The notes: a model not told the origin generated them from the letters alone. DNA of 64,000 nucleotides from Clostridium guangxiense (GCF_021043395.1 NZ_JAJNKE010000009.1:39453-103452), one strand, 5' to 3'; numbered from the stretch's first letter, positions 9,478-18,177 are shown. Numbers and translations are program-made.

Positions 9478-11139
9478 TTAGTATTTATAAAAACAGCTTC
9501 CGCCTACAAATTCTCTTAATATAGAATTATCAGGTACAAATTTCATGTCTACATCCTTAAAAAAATTAAGGAAACTTCTAAGCTTTTTTGCCTCATAGTA
9601 GACACTACTAGAAGCTTTAATTTTCGACAATTCTGCAAGTGCATATTTTCTAAGCACGCATAGTTCATAAACTAAGGAAGAATTAAACATAACATCGGCT
9701 TCTTCTTGAAATACAAAAATATTTTTTTCTTCTCCCTTTTTTATTGATGGCCACATCTTTAAGGTTTCTTCTGCTCCGTATCCTCTAGATAAATAATCTC
9801 TTACAATTCTCCTTATTTTTCTAGTATCTGTTGTAGAAATTCTATTATGGCTATCAAGATTAAGTTGAGTTAATGCACTTATATATATTTTAAATTTATT
9901 TTTTCTTGGTACTAACGGAGTAAGCATTTCATTAAGTCCATGAATTCCTTCAATAATTATAACTCCATTTTCAGGAAGCCTTATGCTTTTTTCGTTCCAT
10001 TCTCTTTGTCCTGTCTTAAAATTAAATATTGGAAGTACAGTTTCTTTACCTTTCATTAGGTCATTAAGGTTTTCATTAAAAAGCTTTATATCAAGAGCAT
10101 ATATGGATTCAAAATCATAGTTACCATTCTCATCCTTAGGGGTATGTGCCCTATCTACAAAGTAGTCATCAAGCGATATAGGTACTGGTATCATTCCGTT
10201 CACCCTAAGTTGAATTCCAAGTCTCCTAGCAAAGGTAGTTTTACCTGACGATGAAGGTCCTGCAATTAAAACAACTTTAATATCCTTTTTAGCATATATC
10301 ATGTCAGCAATATAAGCAATCTTTTTTTCATGAAGTGCTTCCGAAACCCTTATCATATCAACACTTTCTCCATTTTTAACATTATTATTCAAAGATCCAA
10401 CATCGCCCACTCCGATAATATCTCCCCATTTTTCAGTTTCATAAAAAATCTGAGATAACTTTTTTTGCTCAATAAATTTAGGCAATTTGTTTGTTTCTTT
10501 TTCACTTGGAATCATAAGTATAAATCCTGGCTTATAGTATTTTAAATCAAAATTTTTAAGTATTCCCGTTGAATATGCCATAGCTCCATAAAAATAGTCA
10601 TATCTTCCCTCTAACTCATATAACTTTAACTTTTGAAAATGAACCTGATGAAGCAATTTAACTTTGTCTTCCATACCATAGCTTTCAAATATTTCTATAG
10701 CTTTTTTCTTGCTTACAGATATCTTTTTAATAGGAACATCTTTGTCTATAATCTCTTTCATTTTTATTTTTATTTTTTCTATATCCTCTTCATTTAATTT
10801 ATCACCTTGTTTATGAATTTCTCCAAATATTCCATTTCCTAAAGAATGCTCTATGGTTATTCTGCTATCAGGATACACATCAAGCACTGCTTTTATAAGT
10901 ACAAACTGCAAAGTCCTTTCATATACCTTTATTCCAGTTGAATTTCTTATATCTACTACATCGAATGTTCCTGAATGATAAATTTTATAAGTTAGTTCAT
11001 GAATATACCCATCTAATATTCCTAAAACTACTGGTGCATCTGCATCCAAATTGTTCTCCTTTACAACATTAAAAAATTCACTACCTTTTTTTACTGAAAT
11101 GCTTTCGCCATTTTTCAGTTTTAAAGTCACTTTATCCAC
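9478..11139 (-). CDS. TGS/ThrRS-like N-terminus fused to uridine-kinase-type P-loop kinase
   Basis: The protein combines an N-terminal TGS-like and threonyl-tRNA-synthetase second-domain-like region (about residues 1-190) with a C-terminal phosphoribulokinase/uridine kinase domain. The Walker A motif GPSSSGKTT lies at about residues 294-302, followed by ISLDDYF and IIIEGIHGLNE. This 'nucleoside kinase' architecture is common in clostridia; the substrate is unproven. The frame extends to 11247, but that start lacks a ribosome binding site. GTG 11139 has GGAG at an 8-nt spacing and gives 553 aa. It is the first gene of the sdaAB-sdaAA operon. Confidence 0.85.
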   Translation of the reverse strand: MDKVTLKLKNGESISVKKGSEFFNVVKENNLDADAPVVLGILDGYIHELTYKIYHSGTFDVVDIRNSTGIKVYERTLQFVLIKAVLDVYPDSRITIEHSLGNGIFGEIHKQGDKLNEEDIEKIKIKMKEIIDKDVPIKKISVSKKKAIEIFESYGMEDKVKLLHQVHFQKLKLYELEGRYDYFYGAMAYSTGILKNFDLKYYKPGFILMIPSEKETNKLPKFIEQKKLSQIFYETEKWGDIIGVGDVGSLNNNVKNGESVDMIRVSEALHEKKIAYIADMIYAKKDIKVVLIAGPSSSGKTTFARRLGIQLRVNGMIPVPISLDDYFVDRAHTPKDENGNYDFESIYALDIKLFNENLNDLMKGKETVLPIFNFKTGQREWNEKSIRLPENGVIIIEGIHGLNEMLTPLVPRKNKFKIYISALTQLNLDSHNRISTTDTRKIRRIVRDYLSRGYGAEETLKMWPSIKKGEEKNIFVFQEEADVMFNSSLVYELCVLRKYALAELSKIKASSSVYYEAKKLRSFLNFFKDVDMKFVPDNSILREFVGGSCFYKY

Positions 11140-11299
11140 AATAACATCTCCAAACTTAATTAAATCTTTAATATTATACTTTAAAATAACAAAAATGTAC
11201 CTTACTTCACTAATAATTTTTTGCTTTTTTTGAAAGAATAAAACCATTAAATAATTTTATTTATATTATAAATCATTAAACAGAAAAAGGATTGATATT

Positions 11300-11986
11300 A
11301 TGATTATCGTTATGATAAGAACAATAATACTATATTTTTTAGTAGTTTTAACTATGAGAACTATGGGTAAAAGACAAATAGGTCAACTCCAACCTTTTGA
11401 ACTTGTAATTGCTATAATGATCTCTGAACTTGCTTCATTACCTATGCAAGATACTAGAATTCCACTTATTCATGGAATAATACCTATAATTACACTTCTT
11501 ATTCTTGAAATAATTTTATCTGTTTTGCAACTTAAAAGTGAAAAAGCAAGATCTATTTTATGTGGTAAACCTACAATATTAATAAATAACGGTAAAGTAG
11601 ACTATTATGCTTTAAAAAATCAAAGAATTAATATTAATGACCTCCTTGAAGAATTAAGGTTGAAAAACTTTTTTAATATTAATGATATTGAATTTGCGAT
11701 TTTAGAAACAAGTGGTCAATTGTCCATTATTCCCAAAACTCCACTCAATCCATCAACAAAGAAAGATTTAAATATACAAACTTCTCAAGAGATTTTGCCT
11801 GTAACCTTAATCTTAGACGGCAAAGTAAATTATAAAAGTTTAAGTTTAATAAATAAAAACTATACTTGGTTAATAAATGAGTTAAAAAAACAAGGTATAA
11901 TTTCTCCTAAAGATGCATTTATAGCAATATTAGATTCAAACCAAAAATTTTACTGCCAAAAATACATAAAAATTAAGGAGGAATAA
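11300..11986 (+). CDS. DUF421 (YetF-family) membrane protein
   Basis: The 228-residue protein has three N-terminal membrane helices (about residues 1-75) and a soluble C-terminal portion of two repeated DUF421 modules. Visible signatures are MRTMGKRQIGQLQPFELVIAI in the membrane part, then ILINNGKVDYYALKNQRIN and ILDGKVNYKSLSL-type repeats. YetF-family proteins are found in spore formers; the biochemical role is unknown. It is followed after 2 bp by a DUF4363 gene, its frequent partner. It is divergent from the kinase-like gene at 11139. Confidence 0.85.
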   Translation: MIIVMIRTIILYFLVVLTMRTMGKRQIGQLQPFELVIAIMISELASLPMQDTRIPLIHGIIPIITLLILEIILSVLQLKSEKARSILCGKPTILINNGKVDYYALKNQRININDLLEELRLKNFFNINDIEFAILETSGQLSIIPKTPLNPSTKKDLNIQTSQEILPVTLILDGKVNYKSLSLINKNYTWLINELKKQGIISPKDAFIAILDSNQKFYCQKYIKIKEE

Positions 11987-11988
11987 AT

Positions 11989-12369
11989 ATGAAAAATGTG
12001 ATATTTTCAGCCGCTCTTTTTGCATGTATATTAGGTTTTAGTATTTATTCAATAGCTCATATAAACAAAGTATGTAATTCCATGCTTTCAATGAATTCCA
12101 AAATAGAAAACTCAATAAAAGATAGCTCATGGGAAGAAGCTGAAAAAAATATAAATGCTTTCTCCAAAGAATGGGATAACCATTCAAATTTACTTTCGGT
12201 ATATGTACATCATGCAGAAACAGACGATATAAGCATGGAAGTAGAAAAATTATCTCAATCAATAAAATATAAAGAAACTAAGGATTCAATGGAATCCGCT
12301 CATACTATTGAATTTCTTATAAATCATATTAGGGATCTTGAAAAAATAAACTTACAAAATATTTTTTAG
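11989..12369 (+). CDS. DUF4363 family membrane-anchored protein
   Basis: The 126-residue protein has a single N-terminal transmembrane or signal-anchor segment (residues 4-24) and an external helical domain with many charged residues. It matches the small DUF4363 proteins found next to YetF-type genes in Firmicutes. AAGGAGGAA lies just upstream and overlaps the end of the DUF421 gene, giving tight translational coupling. Function is unknown, but the pairing suggests an extracytoplasmic partner of the YetF protein. Confidence 0.75.
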   Translation: MKNVIFSAALFACILGFSIYSIAHINKVCNSMLSMNSKIENSIKDSSWEEAEKNINAFSKEWDNHSNLLSVYVHHAETDDISMEVEKLSQSIKYKETKDSMESAHTIEFLINHIRDLEKINLQNIF

Positions 12370-12435
12370 AGTAATTATTATTTATAGATAATTGTTATTT
12401 GTTGTGTTATAATAATTTATGTATAGGAGGTTACT

Positions 12436-12660
12436 ATGGATAATAATATTAATGAAAATATAATGGATAAATTAACTAAAGTATGTATATGCAAGGCTAT
12501 TCCAAGATCAAAGATAAAAGAAGCTATAAGGAATGGAGCTAAAACCGTTGATGATGTTAACAAAGCAACTGGCTCAGGTTCGGGTGGCTGCTGTGGAAGA
12601 AGATGTGGACCAAAAATTCAAGAACTTATAGATAAGCAAGCTGAAAGTTTAAAAATATAA
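12436..12660 (+). CDS. BFD-like [2Fe-2S]-binding protein
   Basis: This 74-residue protein fits the bacterioferritin-associated ferredoxin (Fer2_BFD) fold. The cluster ligands are likely Cys15 and Cys17 (VCICKAI) and the cysteine pair in GGCCGRRCGP near residue 50. The helix-turn-helix-like BFD core (IKEAIRNGAKTVDDVNKATG) lies between them. AGGAGG is well placed. Stand-alone BFD proteins transfer electrons or handle iron; the partner is not visible here. A TATAAT at 12408-12413 may be its -10 element. Confidence 0.8.
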   Translation: MDNNINENIMDKLTKVCICKAIPRSKIKEAIRNGAKTVDDVNKATGSGSGGCCGRRCGPKIQELIDKQAESLKI

Positions 12661-12959
12661 ATTTCAGGATTTTACAAGTAATATTTTATATTCATTAGTG
12701 AAAAAGTGAAGGGTTTTAACTTACCTTGCTCGTTAAAATCCTTCACCCTTAGCTTTTTGCCTCTTTTAGGCAAAAAATTAGTTATTGCTTTCTAATTTTT
12801 TAATTACGATTAAATTAATTTTTAGTTCATGAATCACATGGGCTTTCGCCCAAACCCCCATAGCTTAATATGTATTATATTTAGGTTTTTGCTCTATTTT
12901 TTAGACCGCTAATTTTTAGTTCATGAATCACATGGGCTTTCGCCCAAACCCCCATATGT
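12661..12959. repeat. Repeat-filled intergenic region (families C and B)
   Basis: This gap holds a family-C hairpin (GTGAAGGGTTTTAAC at 12706-12720 with GTTAAAATCCTTCAC at 12732-12746), a second hairpin TTTTTGCCT/AGGCAAAAA (12754-12776), and two identical 46-bp family-B repeats (12817-12862 and 12911-12956). The hairpins can end transcription of the BFD gene. I see no coding potential. Confidence 0.75.
12817..12956. repeat. Direct repeat pair (family B, composite copy 1)
   Basis: Two perfect 46-bp copies, each with a GGGC-loop-GCCC hairpin (ATGGGCTTTCGCCCAAACC), are separated by 48 bp. The whole composite recurs at 36783-36908, including similar middle sequence (AGCTTAATATG). It abuts the stop codon of the leftward NA37 gene. 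Confidence 0.8.
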
Positions 12960-13994
12960 TTACTTCTCTATATAATTTCTTACTTGTTTTATTACCATGT
13001 TTATGGTACCATCGCCATTTCTGGTTATTTCAAAGCGGGAGGAATCATTGTAGGCCTCTTCATTGATATATATGTCTATATCTTTGTCTATTTTTAATCT
13101 TACTCTGGTAAGTTTGCTTTCAACCCATTGCTTGTCTACTTCTATTTTTTCCTCTACACCCTGTTCTTTTACAAACTGTGAAAAATCCTGCGATACTTCT
13201 TCGTTCCCATTGAATATTTCATGTGAAAGCTCATTTACATTTATAACTTCATCTTCTTTAAGTTTTCTCTTAATTGAACTTCTTACCTTTTCTGCTTCAT
13301 CCGCATTGTCCTTAAGATTACTCTGTGTCCATTTTTCAGCTGCTTTCACAAAGGTTTTTGTAAGATCTCTCTCATTATTTATTATGGTACATCCAAGATA
13401 ATTTCCTATAAAATAATTTGAACCATAATCTTCATCTTCTTTTTTAGGCTGCTTGTCTATAACCATAAGATCAAATCTATTATCTTCCTGTACAGGTTTT
13501 ATAAAAGCACATTTTTGTATCCTTTGTCCACTAGATGGAAGTCCGACAAACTGAGGGATTATATTTATGCCAACCTTATCCTCAACAACATCTATACTGT
13601 GTATATAATTTTTTACATAATCCATTTTAAGAATAGCAAGCATTGGTCCATATTCTGTAGATATTGATACCACAAGTAAATCACAAGATGGTACATTACC
13701 CTTCGATTTCATGATTACAAAGAGCTGAGATGCAAGCTCCTTTGAAACAGGTATAAGTCCACTTTTACCACTTAAATATTCCTGACTCAATTCTTTTGTT
13801 AAATTTCTTTCTGAATTAAAAACTGCATATTTAAGTTCTTCATCCTTGAGGCATTTTCTAACATGTTTTAATATGTATTCATATGTTTCATCATTTAAAG
13901 TCAATCCTATTTCATCAAAAACAACCTCATCGGAATTATTATCCAAAACATGGATAACTGCTTCATTTATACTTACATCATTTATATATTGCAA
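12960..13994 (-). CDS. Nucleoid-associated protein, NA37/NdpA family
   Basis: The 344-residue soluble protein matches the 37-kDa nucleoid-associated family (YejK/NdpA). The N-terminal INEAVIHVLDNNSDEVVFDE opening and the following ISTEYGPMLAILKMDYVK segment are characteristic. YejK homologues associate with the nucleoid in proteobacteria; in clostridia the role is not known. It starts at TTG behind GTGGTGAT. The last codons and stop adjoin a family-B repeat that carries TATGTTTAC, so the repeat may supply the stop codon. It is followed by no obvious classical terminator. Confidence 0.82.
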   Translation of the reverse strand: MQYINDVSINEAVIHVLDNNSDEVVFDEIGLTLNDETYEYILKHVRKCLKDEELKYAVFNSERNLTKELSQEYLSGKSGLIPVSKELASQLFVIMKSKGNVPSCDLLVVSISTEYGPMLAILKMDYVKNYIHSIDVVEDKVGINIIPQFVGLPSSGQRIQKCAFIKPVQEDNRFDLMVIDKQPKKEDEDYGSNYFIGNYLGCTIINNERDLTKTFVKAAEKWTQSNLKDNADEAEKVRSSIKRKLKEDEVINVNELSHEIFNGNEEVSQDFSQFVKEQGVEEKIEVDKQWVESKLTRVRLKIDKDIDIYINEEAYNDSSRFEITRNGDGTINMVIKQVRNYIEK

Positions 13995-14020
13995 AATATC
14001 ACCACTTTAATTATATTATA

Positions 14021-14548
14021 TTATCTAAAAAAATCCTTTTTAACTGCCCTTGGATTTTTCTGAAAACACAAATTTAAAAATTCTTTATTTGGTACGAACT
14101 CAATTTGAGCTCTACTAACTCCACCAGTTAGAATTGCTGTATAAATCTTTTCATTAGTTTCCTTAGGATAACATTTTAAAACTCTGTCAGGTTTATTTGA
14201 AACACTTTTTATTTCATCACTATCTTTAGGTGCTAAAAGTTCTACATTTTTAATATCAAAGCCAATAATTTTCTTTCTCTTTATTTTATCACCTATGCTA
14301 ACTATATCTATTTCTCCATTAGTAAAATCATATTCATAGTCTATATATATTTTTCTTTTTAGCATAATCATAGAAAAATATATTATAGCACATAAAACAC
14401 TTAATATAAGCCCCATAACACCTAAAATCACTCCTGAAAATAAATACAATATTGCAAAAACTATACTTACTCTCATTATAATTTTAACTACTTTATAACT
14501 TGTACTTTCATGTGCACCAACAAATTGTTCATAAAAACTATCCTGCAT
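14021..14548 (-). CDS. DUF6106-like membrane protein
   Basis: The 175-residue protein has two central transmembrane helices (about residues 25-70) flanked by soluble segments, with a C-terminal domain starting near IDYEYDFTNGEIDIVSIG. It resembles clostridial DUF6106 proteins of unknown function. The ORF is open further upstream, but GGAGGT six nt before ATG 14548 fixes this start. It precedes the NA37 gene by 26 bp on the same strand, so the two probably form an operon. Confidence 0.6.
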   Translation of the reverse strand: MQDSFYEQFVGAHESTSYKVVKIIMRVSIVFAILYLFSGVILGVMGLILSVLCAIIYFSMIMLKRKIYIDYEYDFTNGEIDIVSIGDKIKRKKIIGFDIKNVELLAPKDSDEIKSVSNKPDRVLKCYPKETNEKIYTAILTGGVSRAQIEFVPNKEFLNLCFQKNPRAVKKDFFR

Positions 14549-14659
14549 ATCTCTACCTCCAAAATTTATAAAATTATAAAACGTATACAAACTAAACTTA
14601 CTTTATTGTTATTATAACATATGAACGCTTCATCTTAAAACTTTTAAATTTATAATAAA

Positions 14660-14690
14660 AAGACAATATTTTTGTAAATTATGATATAAT
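14660..14690 (+). promoter_or_regulatory. Putative promoter of the CYTH operon
   Basis: TATAAT at 14685-14690 preceded by a TG dinucleotide, with a weak -35 (AAGACA at 14660-14665, 19-bp spacer). The extended -10 makes it plausible. Confidence 0.4.
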
Positions 14691-14724
14691 ACTTAATATA
14701 AATGCGACTCAAGAGGTGACTATT

Positions 14725-15270
14725 TTGAATGAAATTGAAACAAGAATTTTAAATATAAATGTAGATGATTTAAGAAAAAAATTATTAAATTTGAAATTAC
14801 CTATAGTAAAAAAAGAAAATCAGATAAATGACATTTATGATTTTAATGATAAAAGACTTTTAGCTAACAAAGGTTATGCAAGAATAAGAACAATTCAAAA
14901 TATGCTTGATAATACTATCCATTACTATATGACTGTAAAGAAGCTATTAAGCCAAGAAAAGTACAAAATTATGGAAGAAAATGAAACTGAGATATTAAGT
15001 GGAGATGAAGGCAAGAAAATTTTTGTTGCCCTTGGGCTTTCAAATATAAGTTCAATAAAAAAATACAGAGAAAGTTATAAATATAAACATTCTTTAATAG
15101 AAATTGATATTAATGATAAATCCTTTTGCCCATTTCCTTACATTGAAATAGAAACTTCAAAAGAAGATGAACTTAAGGAGATTGTACATTTTTTAGGTTA
15201 TACCTTAGCTGATACAACTTCAAAAACAATATACGAAATATTAAACGAAAAGGGAATTAAAGGTATATAA
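14725..15270 (+). CDS. CYTH-domain protein
   Basis: The product (181 aa from TTG 14725) has the CYTH tunnel-fold signature: an N-terminal acidic motif EIETRI (ExExR instead of the usual ExExK), alternating charged strands such as YARIRTI and YMTVKK, and IEIDINDKSFCPFPYIEIET. CYTH enzymes act on triphosphates (thiamine triphosphatase, tripolyphosphatase, class IV adenylate cyclase); the substrate here is unknown. A GTG at 14716 is in frame but lies within the AGAGGTGA ribosome binding site, so TTG 14725 is preferred. DUF5685 follows after 1 bp. Confidence 0.8.
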   Translation: MNEIETRILNINVDDLRKKLLNLKLPIVKKENQINDIYDFNDKRLLANKGYARIRTIQNMLDNTIHYYMTVKKLLSQEKYKIMEENETEILSGDEGKKIFVALGLSNISSIKKYRESYKYKHSLIEIDINDKSFCPFPYIEIETSKEDELKEIVHFLGYTLADTTSKTIYEILNEKGIKGI

Positions 15271-15271
15271 A

Positions 15272-16123
15272 ATGTTTGGATATGTAACGCCATGTAAACC
15301 TGAACTAAAAATAAAGGATTATGAAAAGTTCAAGGCATACTATTGTGGACTTTGTCTTTCCATAAAGAAAAATTATGGAAATTTGCCAAGACTTGTTTTA
15401 AATTATGATATGACATTTCTTGCAGTACTTTTAGACTCAATATCAGACAAAAAATGCGAAGTACATTTAGGAAGATGTATAACTCATCCTATGCGTAAGA
15501 AACACTTTATAATTTCGAATGCTGCAGTAGATTATGCCGCCTTTTGTAATATATCCCTGGCATATTATAAACTTTTAGATGACGTTGAGGATGAGAAAAA
15601 TAAAACTAGTAAGATTAAATCAATTTTACTAAAATCCTATTTCAACAAATTTCCCAAAAATCTTAAAGATAATACTGATTACATAAAAAACAACTTATTA
15701 GAACTTAGTAAATTAGAAAAAAGTGATTTAAAATTAAGTATAGATGAGTTGTCCCACCCTTTTGCTGATCTAACAGGATTTATTATATCCAGATATAGTG
15801 ATGACAAAAATTTACGTAATGTTCTTTATAATCTTGGTTATAATCTTGGAAAATGGATTTATATAATCGATGCTTATGATGATTTAGAAAAAGATATGAA
15901 AAAAAATAAATTTAATGCTTTAAATATTTCGATGAATGATGATCATTTGCCATATAAGGAATTCTCAAGTAATATAAAATCGAAGGTTAGCTTTATATTA
16001 GGTCTGTGTGGTAAAAGTTGTCTTGATTATCTAAATAAACTTCCTATGAAAACAAATGTAGCTATCCTACATAACATACTTCAATATGGTCTTCTAAGTA
16101 AAATGGAAAATTTAAATTTATAA
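15272..16123 (+). CDS. DUF5685 family protein
   Basis: The 283-residue protein matches DUF5685, recognised by its opening [14 protein letters not shown] and the [14 protein letters not shown] segment. It is soluble, mostly helical, and has conserved cysteines (Cys8, Cys25, Cys28 and one in GRCITHP) that could bind metal. It also has the acidic [10 protein letters not shown] and [13 protein letters not shown] motifs, reminiscent of the Asp-rich helices of all-alpha enzymes. Function is unknown. It lies in a tight operon between a CYTH gene (1-bp gap) and a J-domain gene (41-bp gap). Confidence 0.78.
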   Translation: MFGYVTPCKPELKIKDYEKFKAYYCGLCLSIKKNYGNLPRLVLNYDMTFLAVLLDSISDKKCEVHLGRCITHPMRKKHFIISNAAVDYAAFCNISLAYYKLLDDVEDEKNKTSKIKSILLKSYFNKFPKNLKDNTDYIKNNLLELSKLEKSDLKLSIDELSHPFADLTGFIISRYSDDKNLRNVLYNLGYNLGKWIYIIDAYDDLEKDMKKNKFNALNISMNDDHLPYKEFSSNIKSKVSFILGLCGKSCLDYLNKLPMKTNVAILHNILQYGLLSKMENLNL

Positions 16124-16164
16124 AAATTAGCAATATTTTATTGTCAAAAAGGAGTGTAGTGTTA

Positions 16165-16776
16165 ATGCAAAATCCATATGAAATTCTAGGTGTAAAAGAA
16201 GGTGCCTCCCAAGAAGAAATAAAAAAGGCTTATAGAGAACTTGCAAAGAAATATCATCCTGATCAATATGGAAACAATCCTCTAAAAGATCTTGCAGAAC
16301 AAAAAATGCGTGAAATTAACGAAGCATATGATTATCTTACGAAAAATGCTAGTAGCAATACATATTCTGGATATACGGACAGTTCCAGTTCAAGCTATGG
16401 TAATAATAGCTATGCAGATTATAATTCAATACGTGCCGATATAAATAATGGGAATGTAGCCTCTGCTGAAAGTAAACTAAATAATATAAAAACAAGAGAC
16501 GCTGAATGGTTTTACCTCATGGGAAATGTATGCCTAAGAAAAGGATGGTATGATAATGCCTATAAGTACATACAAAATGCCTATAATTTGAATCCTTCAA
16601 ACCCAGAATACAGGTCCGCATATGAAAATTTAAGTAGGCAGAATACTTCCTATAGAAATCCATATGGCAATAGAGGATTTAATGATAGAGATGACTCTCT
16701 TTGCAATTTATGCATAAGTCTATGGTGTGCAGAAAATATATGCGACTGCCTTGGTGGCGGTATGGGTGGATGCTAA
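16165..16776 (+). CDS. DnaJ-domain protein with TPR-like region and Cys-rich tail
   Basis: The J domain occupies residues 1-60 with an intact HPD at residues 31-33. A Ser/Gly/Tyr-rich linker leads to a TPR-like helical pair ([35 protein letters not shown]), and the C-terminus is cysteine- and glycine-rich ([24 protein letters not shown]). It lacks the zinc-finger domain of true DnaJ, so it is a specialised co-chaperone. The ORF is open to 16141, but AAAGGAG places the start at ATG 16165 (203 aa). It is the last gene of the CYTH-DUF5685 operon. Confidence 0.85.
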   Translation: MQNPYEILGVKEGASQEEIKKAYRELAKKYHPDQYGNNPLKDLAEQKMREINEAYDYLTKNASSNTYSGYTDSSSSSYGNNSYADYNSIRADINNGNVASAESKLNNIKTRDAEWFYLMGNVCLRKGWYDNAYKYIQNAYNLNPSNPEYRSAYENLSRQNTSYRNPYGNRGFNDRDDSLCNLCISLWCAENICDCLGGGMGGC

Positions 16777-16848
16777 TATCATATACATTTTATAGTACAT
16801 AAAATCTAAAAAAAAATATATATAAAGGTTATACAAGTAATATTTTTT

Positions 16849-16883
16849 AGTTCACAATTCACCTTAGCTGTGAATTGTGAACT
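16849..16883. terminator. Hairpin after the J-domain gene
   Basis: AGTTCACAATTCAC (16849-16862) and GTGAATTGTGAACT (16870-16883) are perfect 14-bp arms with a 7-nt loop. No T-run follows, so it may be a small dyad repeat serving as a terminator. Confidence 0.6.
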
Positions 16884-16957
16884 ACGCATTGTGCATTATT
16901 AAAAATACATGAAATAAAATAAAATTTTTTTATAATATAAAAGGAGCGCTATAAAGT

Positions 16958-17464
16958 ATGGATAAAACTAAAAAATTGACAAGAAGCAGCTTTTATACTG
17001 CACTCTCGGTTTTAATAATATACTTGTCCACAATAATGCCTGTAGGAAGATTATATCTTTTAGCTGTTGCCTGCTGTATTATACCAATATCAATTTTAAC
17101 TACAGATATAAAACATTCGCTTTTAGTCTATGTTGCCTCCTCCATGCTCAGTATATTATTATTAGGAGTGAAAATTAACGTATTTTCGTATATAATCTTC
17201 TTTGGAATTTATGGATTTGTAAAGCTATATATAGAAAAATTAAGAAAACTATATATAGAGGTTTTTTTAAAACTAGTGTTTTACAATGCAGCAGTTCTAA
17301 TTATATTCATGATATATAACGCTTTATTCATTAATACTAGTAATATAAAGCTTCCTATTTACCTAATTGTACTTATCTCAGAGCCAATATTCTTGCTGTG
17401 TGATTATGTAATCACTTTATTTATAGGCTACATGAATAGACACTTTATTAAGACTTTGCTTTAG
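16958..17464 (+). CDS. Hypothetical membrane protein
   Basis: I do not recognise this 168-residue protein with certainty. It has five to six hydrophobic segments and basic N-terminal residues (MDKTKKLTRSSFYTALSVL), an opening reminiscent of small integral membrane proteins related to S-component-like proteins. AAGGAG supports the ATG. It stands alone between a hairpin and a repeat. Confidence 0.6.
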   Translation: MDKTKKLTRSSFYTALSVLIIYLSTIMPVGRLYLLAVACCIIPISILTTDIKHSLLVYVASSMLSILLLGVKINVFSYIIFFGIYGFVKLYIEKLRKLYIEVFLKLVFYNAAVLIIFMIYNALFINTSNIKLPIYLIVLISEPIFLLCDYVITLFIGYMNRHFIKTLL

Positions 17465-17475
17465 TACGTTTACCT

Positions 17476-17592
17476 ATGTTTAAAAAAATTTTTATAATAC
17501 ATGGTAATGCATTTAAATAGGTATTAAATTATAAATGAGTAATCCTTAGAGCCCATTTATGACATAAGTTTTATCAACATTCTTTTAAATCA
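17476..17592. repeat. Repeat family D, degenerate copy 2
   Basis: Positions 17546-17589 (TTAGAGCCCATTTATGACAT, then TTTATCAACATTCTTTTAAA) match the reverse complement of 1703-1748 with few differences. The left part (GTTTAAAAAAATTTTTATAA) is a decayed match to the other end of copy 1. It sits just upstream of the tRNA promoter. Confidence 0.55.
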
Positions 17593-17622
17593 GACTTTTT
17601 ATTAAAAATTTCAGATAAAATA

Positions 17623-17650
17623 TTGACAAATTTTTAATAAATGCTATAAT
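17623..17650 (+). promoter_or_regulatory. Consensus promoter of tRNA-Gln
   Basis: TTGACA (17623-17628), 16-bp spacer with TG upstream of the -10, and TATAAT (17645-17650). Transcription would begin about 30 nt before the tRNA. Confidence 0.9.
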
Positions 17651-17685
17651 AATATTTGTCGCTGCGGTGCAGTAAAGGAAATTAA

Positions 17686-17762
17686 TGCCCTATAGCCAAA
17701 TTGGTAAGGCACCTGACTCTGGATCAGGCATTGTGTAGGTTCGAGTCCTGCTAGGGCAGCCA
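17686..17762 (+). tRNA. tRNA-Gln (anticodon CUG)
   Basis: The acceptor stem TGCCCTA/TAGGGCA, discriminator G and encoded CCA (17760-17762) are clear. The D arm is GCC...GGC, the anticodon stem CCTGA/TCAGG surrounds loop CTCTGGA with anticodon CTG, and the T arm GTAGG/CCTGC surrounds TTCGAGT. The short variable loop rules out leucine or serine. Anticodon CUG reads CAG. Confidence 0.95.
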
Positions 17763-17791
17763 AAAACTTCAAGTTATTCTTGAAGTTTTTT
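17763..17791 (+). terminator. Terminator of tRNA-Gln
   Basis: AAAACTTCAAG and CTTGAAGTTTTTT form a stem with a T-tail directly after the CCA end. Confidence 0.9.
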
Positions 17792-17816
17792 ATGTATATC
17801 TTTAAATTTATGAATC

Positions 17817-17845
17817 TTGACAATAGTTTATTGTTAAACTATAAT
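17817..17845 (+). promoter_or_regulatory. Consensus promoter of T-box-leuS
   Basis: TTGACA (17817-17822), 17-bp spacer, TATAAT (17840-17845). It lies directly ahead of the T-box leader. Confidence 0.9.
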
Positions 17846-17851
17846 TAGTAA

Positions 17852-18090
17852 TTACAAAATAAAAATATCTTAAAGCTTTGAACAAGATTAGTAGCATTTT
17901 TTTCATTTTAAGAGAACTGTTGTGTGGTGAAAAACAGTATTGAACAATGTGAACTCGCTTGGGAGCTTATCTGAAGAAAATCAGATACGGATTTATCCGT
18001 TAAATTTTTAAGTGGGGTATTTTCCTAATTTGAGTGGTACCACGGAAGTATAGCTTTCGTCTCATTATATGAGATGAAAGCTTTTTTATT
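17852..18090 (+). promoter_or_regulatory. T-box riboswitch (leucine) for leuS
   Basis: A tRNA-sensing leader. The specifier is CTC at 17954-17956 in GTGAACTCGC, a leucine codon. The T-box TGGTACCACGG is at 18035-18045, where TGGT pairs with the ACCA end of uncharged tRNA-Leu. The terminator follows at 18052-18089: AGCTTTCGTCTCAT with ATGAGATGAAAGCT and a T-run. Uncharged tRNA-Leu should favour antitermination and LeuRS synthesis. Confidence 0.95.
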
Positions 18091-18177
18091 AGGTTAAATT
18101 CGATAGAACAAGACAACAACCCTATCGATTTTCATTTATACATAACAAATTTATATTAAATAGGAGGTTTAATTTTA

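Noticed and set aside
12817..12956. Two identical 46-bp repeats with 48-bp spacing, CRISPR-like at first sight
   Set aside because: Only two copies per site, the intervening sequence is itself repeated at 36816-36878, and no cas genes are present.
17686..17762. tRNA-Leu as partner of the leuS T-box
   Set aside because: The short variable loop and anticodon CTG give tRNA-Gln; tRNA-Leu would have a long variable arm.
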